From Psychrobacter sp. UBA3962 (lineage in GTDB: Bacteria; Pseudomonadota; Gammaproteobacteria; Pseudomonadales; Moraxellaceae): a DNA stretch of 27,833 bases. Position numbers and translations under genes: made by a program. Under the pieces are notes generated by a model, which worked only from the letters and a program-made list of their open reading frames with translations, did no database searches and was not told the origin of the DNA. Shown here piece by piece: positions 17,397 to 24,817 of this stretch. The stretch is from the NCBI RefSeq assembly GCF_002385225.1, contig NZ_DGDC01000047.1:1016-28848 (forward strand), given 5' to 3'. Every line of letters begins with the position of its first letter. The stretch's first letter is position 1.

Positions 17397-18224
17397 TTAA
17401 TACAAGCGATCAAGTAGGGATTGGGCAAATGCTTTTTGTTCGGCGGTTCCTTGACCCTCAATCACTTCTTGCACCAAGCGTTTGGCACTATCGTATTCTC
17501 CCACATCTAAGTATTGCTGGGCTAAATCTAAAGTTAACTGCACGCTGTCTAACTGTTTAATAAAGTCGAAGGCCTGCATACTGTCTTCAGTTTCAGTTTC
17601 AGTTTCAGTTTCAGTCAATAAACTCTCAGGAGTCACTACCTCTTCAGGCTGAATAGCAGCAGCCTGACGCTCTTCAGGGCTTTGAATCTTAATAGGAGCT
17701 AGGGTAAAAATACTGGTTTTTGGCAGTTGATTTTCGACGGAGCTGGTTTTATTCTCTGGCTCTGGCTCTGGCTCTGCGATAACTTCTGCTTCTGGTTCTT
17801 CAACCAAGTCCACTTGTTTAAATAAGTCTTCTTCTAACTCGGGGCCTGCTTCGTCCAACATCTGTTGTAATTCATCTTCATCCAACAAAGGTGGTTCGGT
17901 TGTCTCAGCCGGATCCGGTTCAGCTTGAGGCGTCTCGGGCAGCTCGTTATCAACTGGGTTAGAAGCTGAATTTACTGTCTCGGCCTCCTCATTTTGCTCC
18001 AAGGGTTGTTGGCTATTTAGCCCATCAGTATTGCCATTGGTGCTGACATAGGTCGCCCGTGCTTGAGGTTTATTAAGATTGGCATCATTATTTGGGTTAG
18101 GCTGTTTATTAGGTTTGGCCAGTTCTCGGGGTTTGGTGGCCGAGCTTTCACTGCGAAAAACAATGAAAAATAAAACAATTAACAACAGGATAACAATAAG
18201 GGCAATAATGACTCTTAAGCTCAT
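17397..18224 (-). CDS. Short FimV-like inner-membrane protein with FimV C-terminal domain
   Basis: The 275-residue product has one N-terminal membrane segment (about 5-23), then a basic stretch, then a long acidic Pro/Glu/Gln-rich region (about 60-215), and ends in a helical repeat (about 218-275: LDLAQQYLDVGEYDSAKRLVQEV) that matches the FimV C-terminal domain. FimV proteins act at cell poles in type IV pilus assembly and cAMP signalling in Pseudomonas. Full-length FimV has a periplasmic LysM domain and over 600 residues; neither is here. The link with truA downstream resembles the Pseudomonas fimV-truA order. GAGGAA precedes the ATG. Function as a reduced FimV is inferred. Confidence 0.75.
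   Translation of the reverse strand: MSLRVIIALIVILLLIVLFFIVFRSESSATKPRELAKPNKQPNPNNDANLNKPQARATYVSTNGNTDGLNSQQPLEQNEEAETVNSASNPVDNELPETPQAEPDPAETTEPPLLDEDELQQMLDEAGPELEEDLFKQVDLVEEPEAEVIAEPEPEPENKTSSVENQLPKTSIFTLAPIKIQSPEERQAAAIQPEEVVTPESLLTETETETETEDSMQAFDFIKQLDSVQLTLDLAQQYLDVGEYDSAKRLVQEVIEGQGTAEQKAFAQSLLDRLY
17586..17615 (-). repeat. Five-copy hexanucleotide repeat within the fimV-like gene
   Basis: Five perfect copies of TTCAGT on the plus strand (ACTGAA on the coding strand) encode a Thr-Glu run in the acidic linker. A similar CTGGCT-type run for Glu-Pro lies near 17760. Six-base units keep frame if the copy number changes. Confidence 0.85.
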
Positions 18225-18429
18225 AGAAGGTTCCTCGCCTTACTGATAGGCTCATCAATGAGAGCAGACAGACGATGTTATAAAGTAAAAAAAGGGCAAG
18301 CCGCCGTAATTAATCATGCCTAATAAAAGGCTGCCTTGCTTTTATAACAAAGTAAACTTGTGATTACTAGCAAATTTTAAAATTAGCTGAGCGTTGTTTG
18401 TCGAATGTCCCCCGTTGATTTGACGGCAA

Positions 18430-18438
18430 TGGTATAAT
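18430..18438 (+). promoter_or_regulatory. Extended -10 promoter candidate for tgt
   Basis: TGGTATAAT combines the TGn extension with a perfect TATAAT, about 115 bases before the tgt start. No -35 box at proper spacing is seen, which such promoters can tolerate. The rest of the 329-base divergent gap (18225-18553) is AT-rich with no gene seen. Confidence 0.5.
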
Positions 18439-18553
18439 TATCGATATTCATGAACATATATTTAAATAAGTTAGTTTTTGCTTATTTCAATTCTTAATTC
18501 TGTACGTTTTAACTAACCCCTTCATTTTGAATCTATAACTCTGAGTTAATGCT

Positions 18554-19705
18554 ATGCAATTTACCCTACACAAAACTGCCGCGGGCGAATCACGTGCGCG
18601 CCGAGGCACTGTTTCTCTTGCTCATGGCGAGATTAGAACCCCAGCTTTCATGCCGGTTGGTACTTACGGCACGGTTAAAGGCATGTTGCCTCGTGACATC
18701 GAAGACATTGGTGCTGATATTATCTTAGGTAATACCTTCCACTTATGGCTGCGTCCTGGTACTGAAGTGATTGATAAATTTGGTGGTTTACATCAATTTA
18801 TGAACTGGAATAAGCCTATTTTGACCGACTCAGGCGGCTTCCAAGTGTTCAGTCTGGGTGCCATGCGTAAAATTACCGAAGAAGGTGTGGCATTTAAATC
18901 ACCTATTGATGGTGCCAAAGTATTCTTATCGCCTGAAAAGTCGATGCAAATTCAGTATTCATTAAACTCTGACATCGTGATGCAGTTTGATGAATGTACA
19001 CCATATCCGGCTACCTATTCTGAAGCCCAGAAGTCACTTGAGCTGTCACTACGCTGGGGTCAGCGCTGCGTGGATGAACACAAAAAACTAGGCAACACCA
19101 ACGCATTATTTGGTATTGTGCAGGGCAGTATGTATGAAGATTTACGTCGTCAGTCGATGGAAGGTCTATTAGACATTGGCTTTGACGGTTATGCCATTGG
19201 AGGTCTGTCAGTGGGTGAGCCCAAAGAAGAGATGATCAGCGTCTTAAACTACATGCCTGAGCTGATGCCTGCGGACAAACCTCGCTACTTGATGGGCGTG
19301 GGTAAGCCAGAAGATATCTTAGAAGCGGTGCGCCGTGGCGTAGATATGTTCGATTGCGTAATGCCGACTCGTAACGCGCGTAATGGTCATTATTTCGTGA
19401 CGGGTAATGAAGAAAACCAAGGTATTGTGCGTATTCGTAACAGTCAATACCGTGAAGATATGGGGCCACTAGATCCAGAATGTGACTGCTACTGCTGCCA
19501 AAACTTCACCCGCGCTTACTTGTATCATCTGAACAAGTGTAAAGAGATGCTGGGCGCACAGTTAGCGACCATTCATAACCTGCGTTATTATCAGCGCTTG
19601 ATGCAAGGTATTCGTGATGCAATCGATAACGATACCTTTGATGAGTTTGTGGCTGATTTTTATCAAAAACGTGGTCAAGAAGTTCCGCCACTTGAGCTAA
19701 AATAA
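18554..19705 (+). CDS. tgt: tRNA-guanine(34) transglycosylase (queuine/preQ1)
   Basis: Exchanges guanine at wobble position 34 of tRNAs for Tyr, His, Asn and Asp with preQ1, a step of queuosine synthesis. The product has 383 residues. Asp92 lies in TDSGGFQVFSLG and the nucleophile Asp267 in DCVMPTRNARNGH. The zinc site Cys310-x-Cys312-x2-Cys315-x25-His341 has exact family spacing. It is monocistronic, with an extended -10 promoter candidate and a terminator at 19742-19773. queA, usually next to tgt, lies 2 kb downstream on the other strand. Confidence 0.97.
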   Translation: MQFTLHKTAAGESRARRGTVSLAHGEIRTPAFMPVGTYGTVKGMLPRDIEDIGADIILGNTFHLWLRPGTEVIDKFGGLHQFMNWNKPILTDSGGFQVFSLGAMRKITEEGVAFKSPIDGAKVFLSPEKSMQIQYSLNSDIVMQFDECTPYPATYSEAQKSLELSLRWGQRCVDEHKKLGNTNALFGIVQGSMYEDLRRQSMEGLLDIGFDGYAIGGLSVGEPKEEMISVLNYMPELMPADKPRYLMGVGKPEDILEAVRRGVDMFDCVMPTRNARNGHYFVTGNEENQGIVRIRNSQYREDMGPLDPECDCYCCQNFTRAYLYHLNKCKEMLGAQLATIHNLRYYQRLMQGIRDAIDNDTFDEFVADFYQKRGQEVPPLELK

Positions 19706-19741
19706 GCCAACAAACTGCTTAAAATTGAATAGTAAATGATG

Positions 19742-19773
19742 CCCTTTAATCTAATGATTGGAGGGAATTTTTT
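19742..19773 (+). terminator. Terminator of tgt
   Basis: A 10-base stem with two wobble pairs (19742-19751 with 19756-19765; CCCT/AGGG ends), loop TAAT, is followed by AATTTTTT. It begins 37 bases after the tgt stop codon. Confidence 0.75.
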
Positions 19774-19933
19774 ATACCTATATATGGCGAGTAGGCTGCA
19801 ATCAATATGTGTGGTTTAGAGTTGTTTGTCATAAAGTTATCTATTATAGGGGTGCATACAGTTCAGCGGATACATATAACTCAGAGTGCCCAAGCCCAAC
19901 TGGTATACAATGAAGGCTGTAGTAGATCAATAT

Positions 19934-19938
19934 AAGGA
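19934..19938 (+). promoter_or_regulatory. Ribosome binding site fixing the start at 19946
   Basis: AAGGA stands 7 bases before the ATG at 19946. In-frame GTG (19886) and ATG (19910) have no such site and would put about 12-20 residues ahead of the signal peptide. Confidence 0.75.
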
Positions 19939-19945
19939 TATAACC

Positions 19946-20998
19946 ATGATCTGTTTAGCCCGTTCGAAAATGATGTCAGCACGCCTCTTATCTCAAGTAA
20001 GTCTGTTTTCATTCGTCACTGCTGCCTCTTTGATCACCGTGCAGCATGCTTCAGCCAGCTCCTATCAGCAAGTCTATGAGGTGGTGTTTAATGAGGCATT
20101 GCAGCCTGAGGTAAGCGGTGAGCAAGCTGACGCTGAAATTCAACAAGAATTGGCGGTATATGAAGCAGGACAACTGCCTGCCTATAAAGTAACATCAGGT
20201 CAATTTACCAAAAAGGTCAGGGAAAAGCTGGCGACCCGATCAGAGCAAACCTTAAATGACGAGGCCGACTATTACGGCCGATTAGATAAGTTGGTACATA
20301 GCAATGGCATCTGTATGGCAGGCACCTGGCAGATAACCGAGTCGGGTAAAAACGGCGAAGGTCAGCCTTACACCGGTATGTTTGCTAAAGATGCCAAGTC
20401 ACTGTTTATCGGGCGTTTATCCGTGGCGTTATCGGATACCAAGCAAGGCGAACACCAAGCATTCGGAATGGCTGGCAAGATATTTGGCACCAATGACCCC
20501 ACACAGAGTGTTACTACCGAGAGTTTTTTTGTTGCTGATGTATTGACCGGTGCCCTTAGAGACAGCGTGTTTGTCGCTCCTATGACCAACAAGCCCAAAA
20601 TCGGATTTCGCTTTAGTGTTTTGAGTTTGGGATTGAAAATTGGCCCGATATTTTCTAAAGCTGATAAAGACGCGGGTATGCGGCCGATAAACGGAATTGC
20701 TCAGATGGGTCTGGCTGCGGATGCCAAGCCAGTTTCACCGAAATATATGATGCTATCTCCAATGAAACCGGAGAATTATCAAATGAACCCAGGCATTGAT
20801 TTTCGTCAGGAGTTTGCTTTAACTCCGCAAGAGACTGCGAAAAATATCACCCGTGATTTTGCGATATATGTATCAGAAACGGCCACGAAGCCAGAAGATA
20901 ATGGCTGGCAACATATTGGTTATATTAAAGCCGATAAAACAGCGGTGTCTTATGGCTGTGATCGTCAGCTGCACTTTGCACATCCAAAAGTGTCTTAA
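19946..20998 (+). CDS. Exported protein with catalase-superfamily-like features
   Basis: The 350-residue product has a signal peptide (hydrophobic core at about 15-32, likely cleavage ASA just before SSYQQVY), so it is probably periplasmic. The mature part has a stretch resembling catalase-fold proteins: a His-x-x-Gly motif (His118 in LVHSNGICMAGTW), then YTGMF, then Arg157 in GRLS, then a glycine-rich strand pair and a downstream F-F-V segment. In catalases the first His is distal to haem. The usual Asn of the active site and the haem-ligating Tyr motif could not be identified, so enzyme activity is uncertain. It stands alone between terminators at 19742 and 21011. No better family was recognised. 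Confidence 0.5.
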   Translation: MICLARSKMMSARLLSQVSLFSFVTAASLITVQHASASSYQQVYEVVFNEALQPEVSGEQADAEIQQELAVYEAGQLPAYKVTSGQFTKKVREKLATRSEQTLNDEADYYGRLDKLVHSNGICMAGTWQITESGKNGEGQPYTGMFAKDAKSLFIGRLSVALSDTKQGEHQAFGMAGKIFGTNDPTQSVTTESFFVADVLTGALRDSVFVAPMTNKPKIGFRFSVLSLGLKIGPIFSKADKDAGMRPINGIAQMGLAADAKPVSPKYMMLSPMKPENYQMNPGIDFRQEFALTPQETAKNITRDFAIYVSETATKPEDNGWQHIGYIKADKTAVSYGCDRQLHFAHPKVS

Positions 20999-21010
20999 TG
21001 TTTTGAAAGT

Positions 21011-21042
21011 AAAAAAGCAGAGTCATTTGACTCTGCTTTTTT
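21011..21042. terminator. Bidirectional terminator after the catalase-like gene
   Basis: The near-perfect palindrome pairs 21011-21025 with 21028-21042 (AAAAAAGCAGAGTCA and its complement). It begins 13 bases after the stop codon at 20998 and lies before the end of the convergent reductase gene. Confidence 0.92.
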
Positions 21043-21086
21043 GTGGTTATTGAAGGTTTTATTGAACAAAGGCGATTTAACCAAAC

Positions 21087-21569
21087 TTACTTAAGCAACT
21101 CAACCAACTGCTCCAAATATTGCCCATCGACTTCATCAAACGTTGCTAGTTGATCCGAATCAATGTCCAACACAGCGGTAATCTCGCCGGCTTCATTTCT
21201 TACCGGAACCACAATCTCTGACTGTGATAGAGACGAGCAAGCAATGTGATTCGGATGAGCATTCACATCATCGACAATTTGAGTTTTTCCTGTTGCCCAA
21301 ACTTCACCGCACACACCTTTGCCATGATTGATACGAGTGCACGCCAGTGGTCCTTGGAATGGGGCAAGGATTAGCTGATTCGACTCAGTATCAACTCGAT
21401 AAAATCCAATCCAAAACCAGTTAAAGGTGTCTTTTAACAAGGCCGTTAGGTTAGCCATATTAGCAATTAAATCACTTTCACTGCTTAAAATGGCTTCGGC
21501 TTGCTTAAGGAGCAGCTCGTATTTTTCGGCTTTGGTGGCAGTGGCATCAACGGGAGTAAGAGTATGCAT
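21087..21569 (-). CDS. msrC: Free methionine-(R)-sulfoxide reductase (GAF domain)
   Basis: A cytoplasmic repair enzyme that reduces free methionine-R-sulfoxide using thioredoxin. The product has 160 residues, almost all one GAF domain (NWFWIGFYRVD, GPLACTRI, GKGVCGEVW, DVNAHPNHIAC, SEIVVPV). The three cysteines typical of the family are present (77, 87 and 111). Only a weak GAGAT site precedes the ATG. It lies downstream of queA on the same strand, 100 bases away. The symbol follows E. coli usage (msrC, also yebR). Confidence 0.92.
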   Translation of the reverse strand: MHTLTPVDATATKAEKYELLLKQAEAILSSESDLIANMANLTALLKDTFNWFWIGFYRVDTESNQLILAPFQGPLACTRINHGKGVCGEVWATGKTQIVDDVNAHPNHIACSSLSQSEIVVPVRNEAGEITAVLDIDSDQLATFDEVDGQYLEQLVELLK

Positions 21570-21589
21570 GGCGGTATCTCATTTGTTAT

Positions 21590-21615
21590 ACCCCGTCACA
21601 ACAATGGAACGGGGT
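21590..21615. repeat. Short inverted repeat upstream of the reductase gene
   Basis: ACCCCGT (21590-21596), twelve bases, ACGGGGT (21609-21615) form an exact dyad about 20 bases before the reductase start and downstream of queA. It has no T tract on the minus strand, so an operator or mRNA hairpin is more likely than a terminator. Confidence 0.45.
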
Positions 21616-21669
21616 TAGGGTATTTATAAAGGTCTACATAAATCATAAATAGTGTGTTATTAGCGATGA

Positions 21670-22857
21670 TTATGACTCGTTTCGCTCAAGCAACATGGCA
21701 TCACCATAACTAAAGAAGCGGTACTTTTGAGCAACGGCATGTTCATAAGCCTGCTCGATAGGGGCTTTACCGGCAAAGGCAGAGACCAACATTAGTAGCG
21801 TTGATTTGGGTAAGTGAAAGTTGGTCAACAGCTTATCAATCACGCCAAACTTAAAGCCAGGATAGATAAAGATATCGGTATCGCCAGACCAAGCAGAAAC
21901 CTCGCCTTGGTCATTGGCCGTCTTTTGATACGCGGTCTCAAGTACGCGGGTCACTGTGGTGCCAATGGCAATCACTTTATTGCCGTTTTGATGGGTTTGA
22001 TTAATCAAATCTGCGGTGTCTTGCGGCAAGTTGGCATACTCGCTGTGCATGGTGTGATTGAGTAAATTATCGGTCTTCACCGGCGCAAAGGTGCCAGCGC
22101 CAACGTGCAAGGTGACATAAGCGGTGTTAACGCCTTTATCGGCCAGTTGCTGCAACACTTTATCATCAAAGTGCAGGCTCGCTGTCGGAGCAGCCACGCT
22201 GGCAAGTTTGGTCGGGTCATGAAACACGGTTTGATAACGCACATTGTCAGTTTCATCGGCATGACGTTCAAAGTACGGCGGAATTGGCAATTCACCATAC
22301 TGCTCTAAGTCCGGCAGGATTGGATTTTTGAAACTTAAAACAAATAGGTTTTCATGACGGCCAATCATCACACATTCTATATGGCCATCACCTAATAAAA
22401 GCGTCTGCCCTAACTTTGGTGCCTTGCTGGCACGCACATGGCATAACGCCACATTATCAAAGCTTTGTCCGTTCTCATCAGTAGTGAACTCAACATCATC
22501 GGTCAGTCTTTCAACCAAAACTTCTACTTTGCCACCGGTGTCTTTTTGGCCAAATAAGCGTGCTTTCATCACCTTTGTATCGTTAAACACAATCAAGTCA
22601 CCTGCGTCTAAAAGATCAGGCAAGTCAGCGAAGTTTTTGTCCTGAATATCAGCAGTGCCATCCGTTTGCGCCATATTAGAAGCAGGCAAATACATCAGGC
22701 GTGACGCACTGCGCTCAGCCAGGGGATAACGGGCAATATATTCATCGGGTAGCTCATAATCATAATCAGCAACACTCAGATAGCCTTCTGTTTCGGTGAT
22801 GTTGGTTGTCATATTGTTTGAGCTGTCGAGTTGATTTTGAGGGGTAGGCTGAGTCAT
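21670..22857 (-). CDS. queA: S-adenosylmethionine:tRNA ribosyltransferase-isomerase QueA
   Basis: Transfers and rearranges the ribosyl part of S-adenosylmethionine onto preQ1 in tRNA, giving epoxyqueuosine; it acts on the product of Tgt. The product has 395 residues, longer than the usual 345-360 because of a polar N-terminal extension of about 30 residues before DYDYELPDEYIARYPLAERSASRL and small insertions. LIVFNDTKVMKARLFG, SVAAPTASLHF, LHVGAGTFAPV and NFHLPKSTLLMLVSAFAG are family hallmarks. Starts at 22857 or 22812 are both possible; neither has a clear binding site. Confidence 0.95.
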   Translation of the reverse strand: MTQPTPQNQLDSSNNMTTNITETEGYLSVADYDYELPDEYIARYPLAERSASRLMYLPASNMAQTDGTADIQDKNFADLPDLLDAGDLIVFNDTKVMKARLFGQKDTGGKVEVLVERLTDDVEFTTDENGQSFDNVALCHVRASKAPKLGQTLLLGDGHIECVMIGRHENLFVLSFKNPILPDLEQYGELPIPPYFERHADETDNVRYQTVFHDPTKLASVAAPTASLHFDDKVLQQLADKGVNTAYVTLHVGAGTFAPVKTDNLLNHTMHSEYANLPQDTADLINQTHQNGNKVIAIGTTVTRVLETAYQKTANDQGEVSAWSGDTDIFIYPGFKFGVIDKLLTNFHLPKSTLLMLVSAFAGKAPIEQAYEHAVAQKYRFFSYGDAMLLERNES

Positions 22858-23056
22858 AAGAGGTCTTTAATCGGTTCAAAATAAGAAGAGGGTCTGCTGC
22901 AAGCCAAGGCTGCGCGCAATGGGGAGTAGTTTAACAGAAATGCGAGTTTTTTGAGTTGGGTTTTAGGTCAGTTTGGGTTGCCGTTGTTGTTTATTCATTG
23001 ATTATTAATTGGCTGTTACTTATCGATAAACTGTTGTTATGCGCCACGAGTTAGCA

Positions 23057-24166
23057 CTACAAACCAAACAAATCAGGCTGAGTATTTAGATCATCTAGGC
23101 TAGTGAGATTGGAGTAGGTGACCCCGACCAAACGAATGGGCAGATGACGTGGGGCGTCGGCGAGCAGTTTTTGTAGCCAATAATGTGCAGATTCGGCAGA
23201 AGGAAATGGCGTGTTCAAGGTGTGTGAACGGGTAATCTGAGTAAAGTCTGAATACTTAATTTTGAGGGTAATTGTGTGGCCGCGTCGTCCTTTTTTGGTC
23301 AGCTGCTCAAAAGCATCGGCGTTTTGTTCAAATATTTGCACTAACAGGCTTTCAGTATCGCTCAAGTTATCGCGGAAGGTAGTCTCTGAGCCGACTGATT
23401 TGTGTTTTCGTTCGGCTTTGACCGGTCGTGTGTCATTACCGTGGGCAATTTCGGAATAAAAGCGGCCGCGTTTGCCAAACTCATATTCTAAGGTGTCCAC
23501 CGGCGTTGCGCGCAAATCTGCGCCAGTGTAAATACCCATTTCATGCAGGCGCTTGGCGGTGGCCTTGCCGATACCGTGGAAGCGCTCGATAGGCAGTGTG
23601 GCAATAAAGGCATCGGCCTGATCGGGAGTGATGACGGCAATGCCATTGGGTTTGTTAATGTCAGAGGCAATCTTGGCGAGCATTTTGTTAAAAGACACCC
23701 CGGCTGAAGCGCGCAGTTGGGTCTGCTCATAAATTTGTGCCCGTAGCCAGTTTGCCATCAAGGTAGCCGAGCCGTGATGTTCTTTAATCCCAGTGACATC
23801 CAGATAGGCCTCATCGAGTGATAACGGCTCGACCAAATCGGTCAGACTGAGCATAATCTCGCGGATTTGTTGACTGACCTGACGATACACCTCAAAGCGG
23901 GGACGTACGAATATCGCCTCAGGACAGCGCCGTTTAGCTTCATAGCAAGACATGGCCGAGCGCACGCCAAATTTGCGAATCTCATAACTGGCTGCAGCCA
24001 CCACACCGCGGCCGCTGGGGTCACCGCCGACCACCAACGGTTTACCGCGCAGCTGTGGGTTATCTCGCTGCTCAACACTGGCATAAAACGCATCCATGTC
24101 GAGGTGAATGATCTTGCGCTGCGGTTGGGTGTCTTGGATTAGGCTTTTGATAGTGGACTGGCTCAT
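23057..24166 (-). CDS. dinB: DNA polymerase IV (Y-family translesion polymerase)
   Basis: An error-prone polymerase that bypasses damaged template bases. The product has 369 residues (E. coli 351). The catalytic carboxylates are Asp23 in HLDMDAFYASVEQ and Asp118/Glu119 in LSLDEAYLDVT. The helix-hairpin-helix stretch (IERFHGIGKATAKRLHEMGI) and little-finger region follow. The C-terminus QPDLFGL fits the beta-clamp binding motif. No strong LexA-type box was noted upstream, so damage control is not shown by the sequence. Confidence 0.96.
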   Translation of the reverse strand: MSQSTIKSLIQDTQPQRKIIHLDMDAFYASVEQRDNPQLRGKPLVVGGDPSGRGVVAAASYEIRKFGVRSAMSCYEAKRRCPEAIFVRPRFEVYRQVSQQIREIMLSLTDLVEPLSLDEAYLDVTGIKEHHGSATLMANWLRAQIYEQTQLRASAGVSFNKMLAKIASDINKPNGIAVITPDQADAFIATLPIERFHGIGKATAKRLHEMGIYTGADLRATPVDTLEYEFGKRGRFYSEIAHGNDTRPVKAERKHKSVGSETTFRDNLSDTESLLVQIFEQNADAFEQLTKKGRRGHTITLKIKYSDFTQITRSHTLNTPFPSAESAHYWLQKLLADAPRHLPIRLVGVTYSNLTSLDDLNTQPDLFGL

Positions 24167-24415
24167 ACCGCTATTATATAGGTTTGGCTAACGGGTCGCA
24201 TTGGGTGTTGATTTGAGAGCGGGTTTGGGATATTACAGTATGCGAATGGATGAGGTCTTTAAAGTATCGCTGTATTGATAATTTAATTCATTATATATAA
24301 TCTTTAAAAACATAACGATTGGTTGATAATCAATTTTGACAGTCATTTAATGCTTATAATACATATAGAATAATACTTAAAGGTGTTGATTAAAACAATT
24401 AGGAGTTTGAACTTA

Positions 24416-24817
24416 ATGAAACAACTGAAAGTAGCGGCGGCAATTATTATAAATAACGGTAAAATACTTTGTGTCCAAAGAGGGCTTAATAAATTTGACT
24501 ATATTTCAGAAAAGTTTGAATTTCCTGGAGGAAAGATTGAAGCAGGCGAATTGCCATCAGATACGGTAGTCAGAGAGATTCATGAAGAGTTAAAAATGAA
24601 TATTGCTGTTGAACAAGACTTTTTAACTGTTAATCATGAGTACCCAGACTTTAAGATTCAAATGCACTCTTTTATCTGCTCTACACCAACGAGAGAGCTT
24701 GAGTTATCAGAACACATCTCATTTAAATGGCTAGATGTTAGTGAGCTTGGGGACTTAGATTGGGCTGCGGCTGATGTTCCTATTGTTGATAAGCTGATTA
24801 AGGAATTAGACCAATGA
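24416..24817 (+). CDS. Nudix hydrolase, MutT/NudG-like
   Basis: The 133-residue protein should hydrolyse a nucleoside diphosphate-linked substrate such as a modified dNTP. The ATG at 24416 has AGGAG ten bases upstream; a GTG at 24383 would add 11 residues. The Nudix box runs from Gly39 to Met61: Gly39-x5-Glu45-x7-Arg53-Glu54-x2-Glu57-Glu58. The usual Gly near its end is Lys60, while the catalytic Glu residues are intact. Its stop codon overlaps the start of the helicase gene by 4 bases (ATGA), so the two are translationally coupled. Given its partner, a role in a helicase-nuclease defence or repair system is possible rather than general dNTP cleaning. Confidence 0.88.
   Translation: MKQLKVAAAIIINNGKILCVQRGLNKFDYISEKFEFPGGKIEAGELPSDTVVREIHEELKMNIAVEQDFLTVNHEYPDFKIQMHSFICSTPTRELELSEHISFKWLDVSELGDLDWAAADVPIVDKLIKELDQ

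Noticed and set aside
18225..18553. preQ1 riboswitch ahead of tgt
   Set aside because: No compact pseudoknot-like element with the expected A-rich tail near the ribosome site was recognised.
24336..24360. TTGACA followed by TATAAT ahead of the Nudix gene
   Set aside because: Both boxes look good but the spacer is only 13 bases, well below the usual 16-18, so I did not list it as a promoter.
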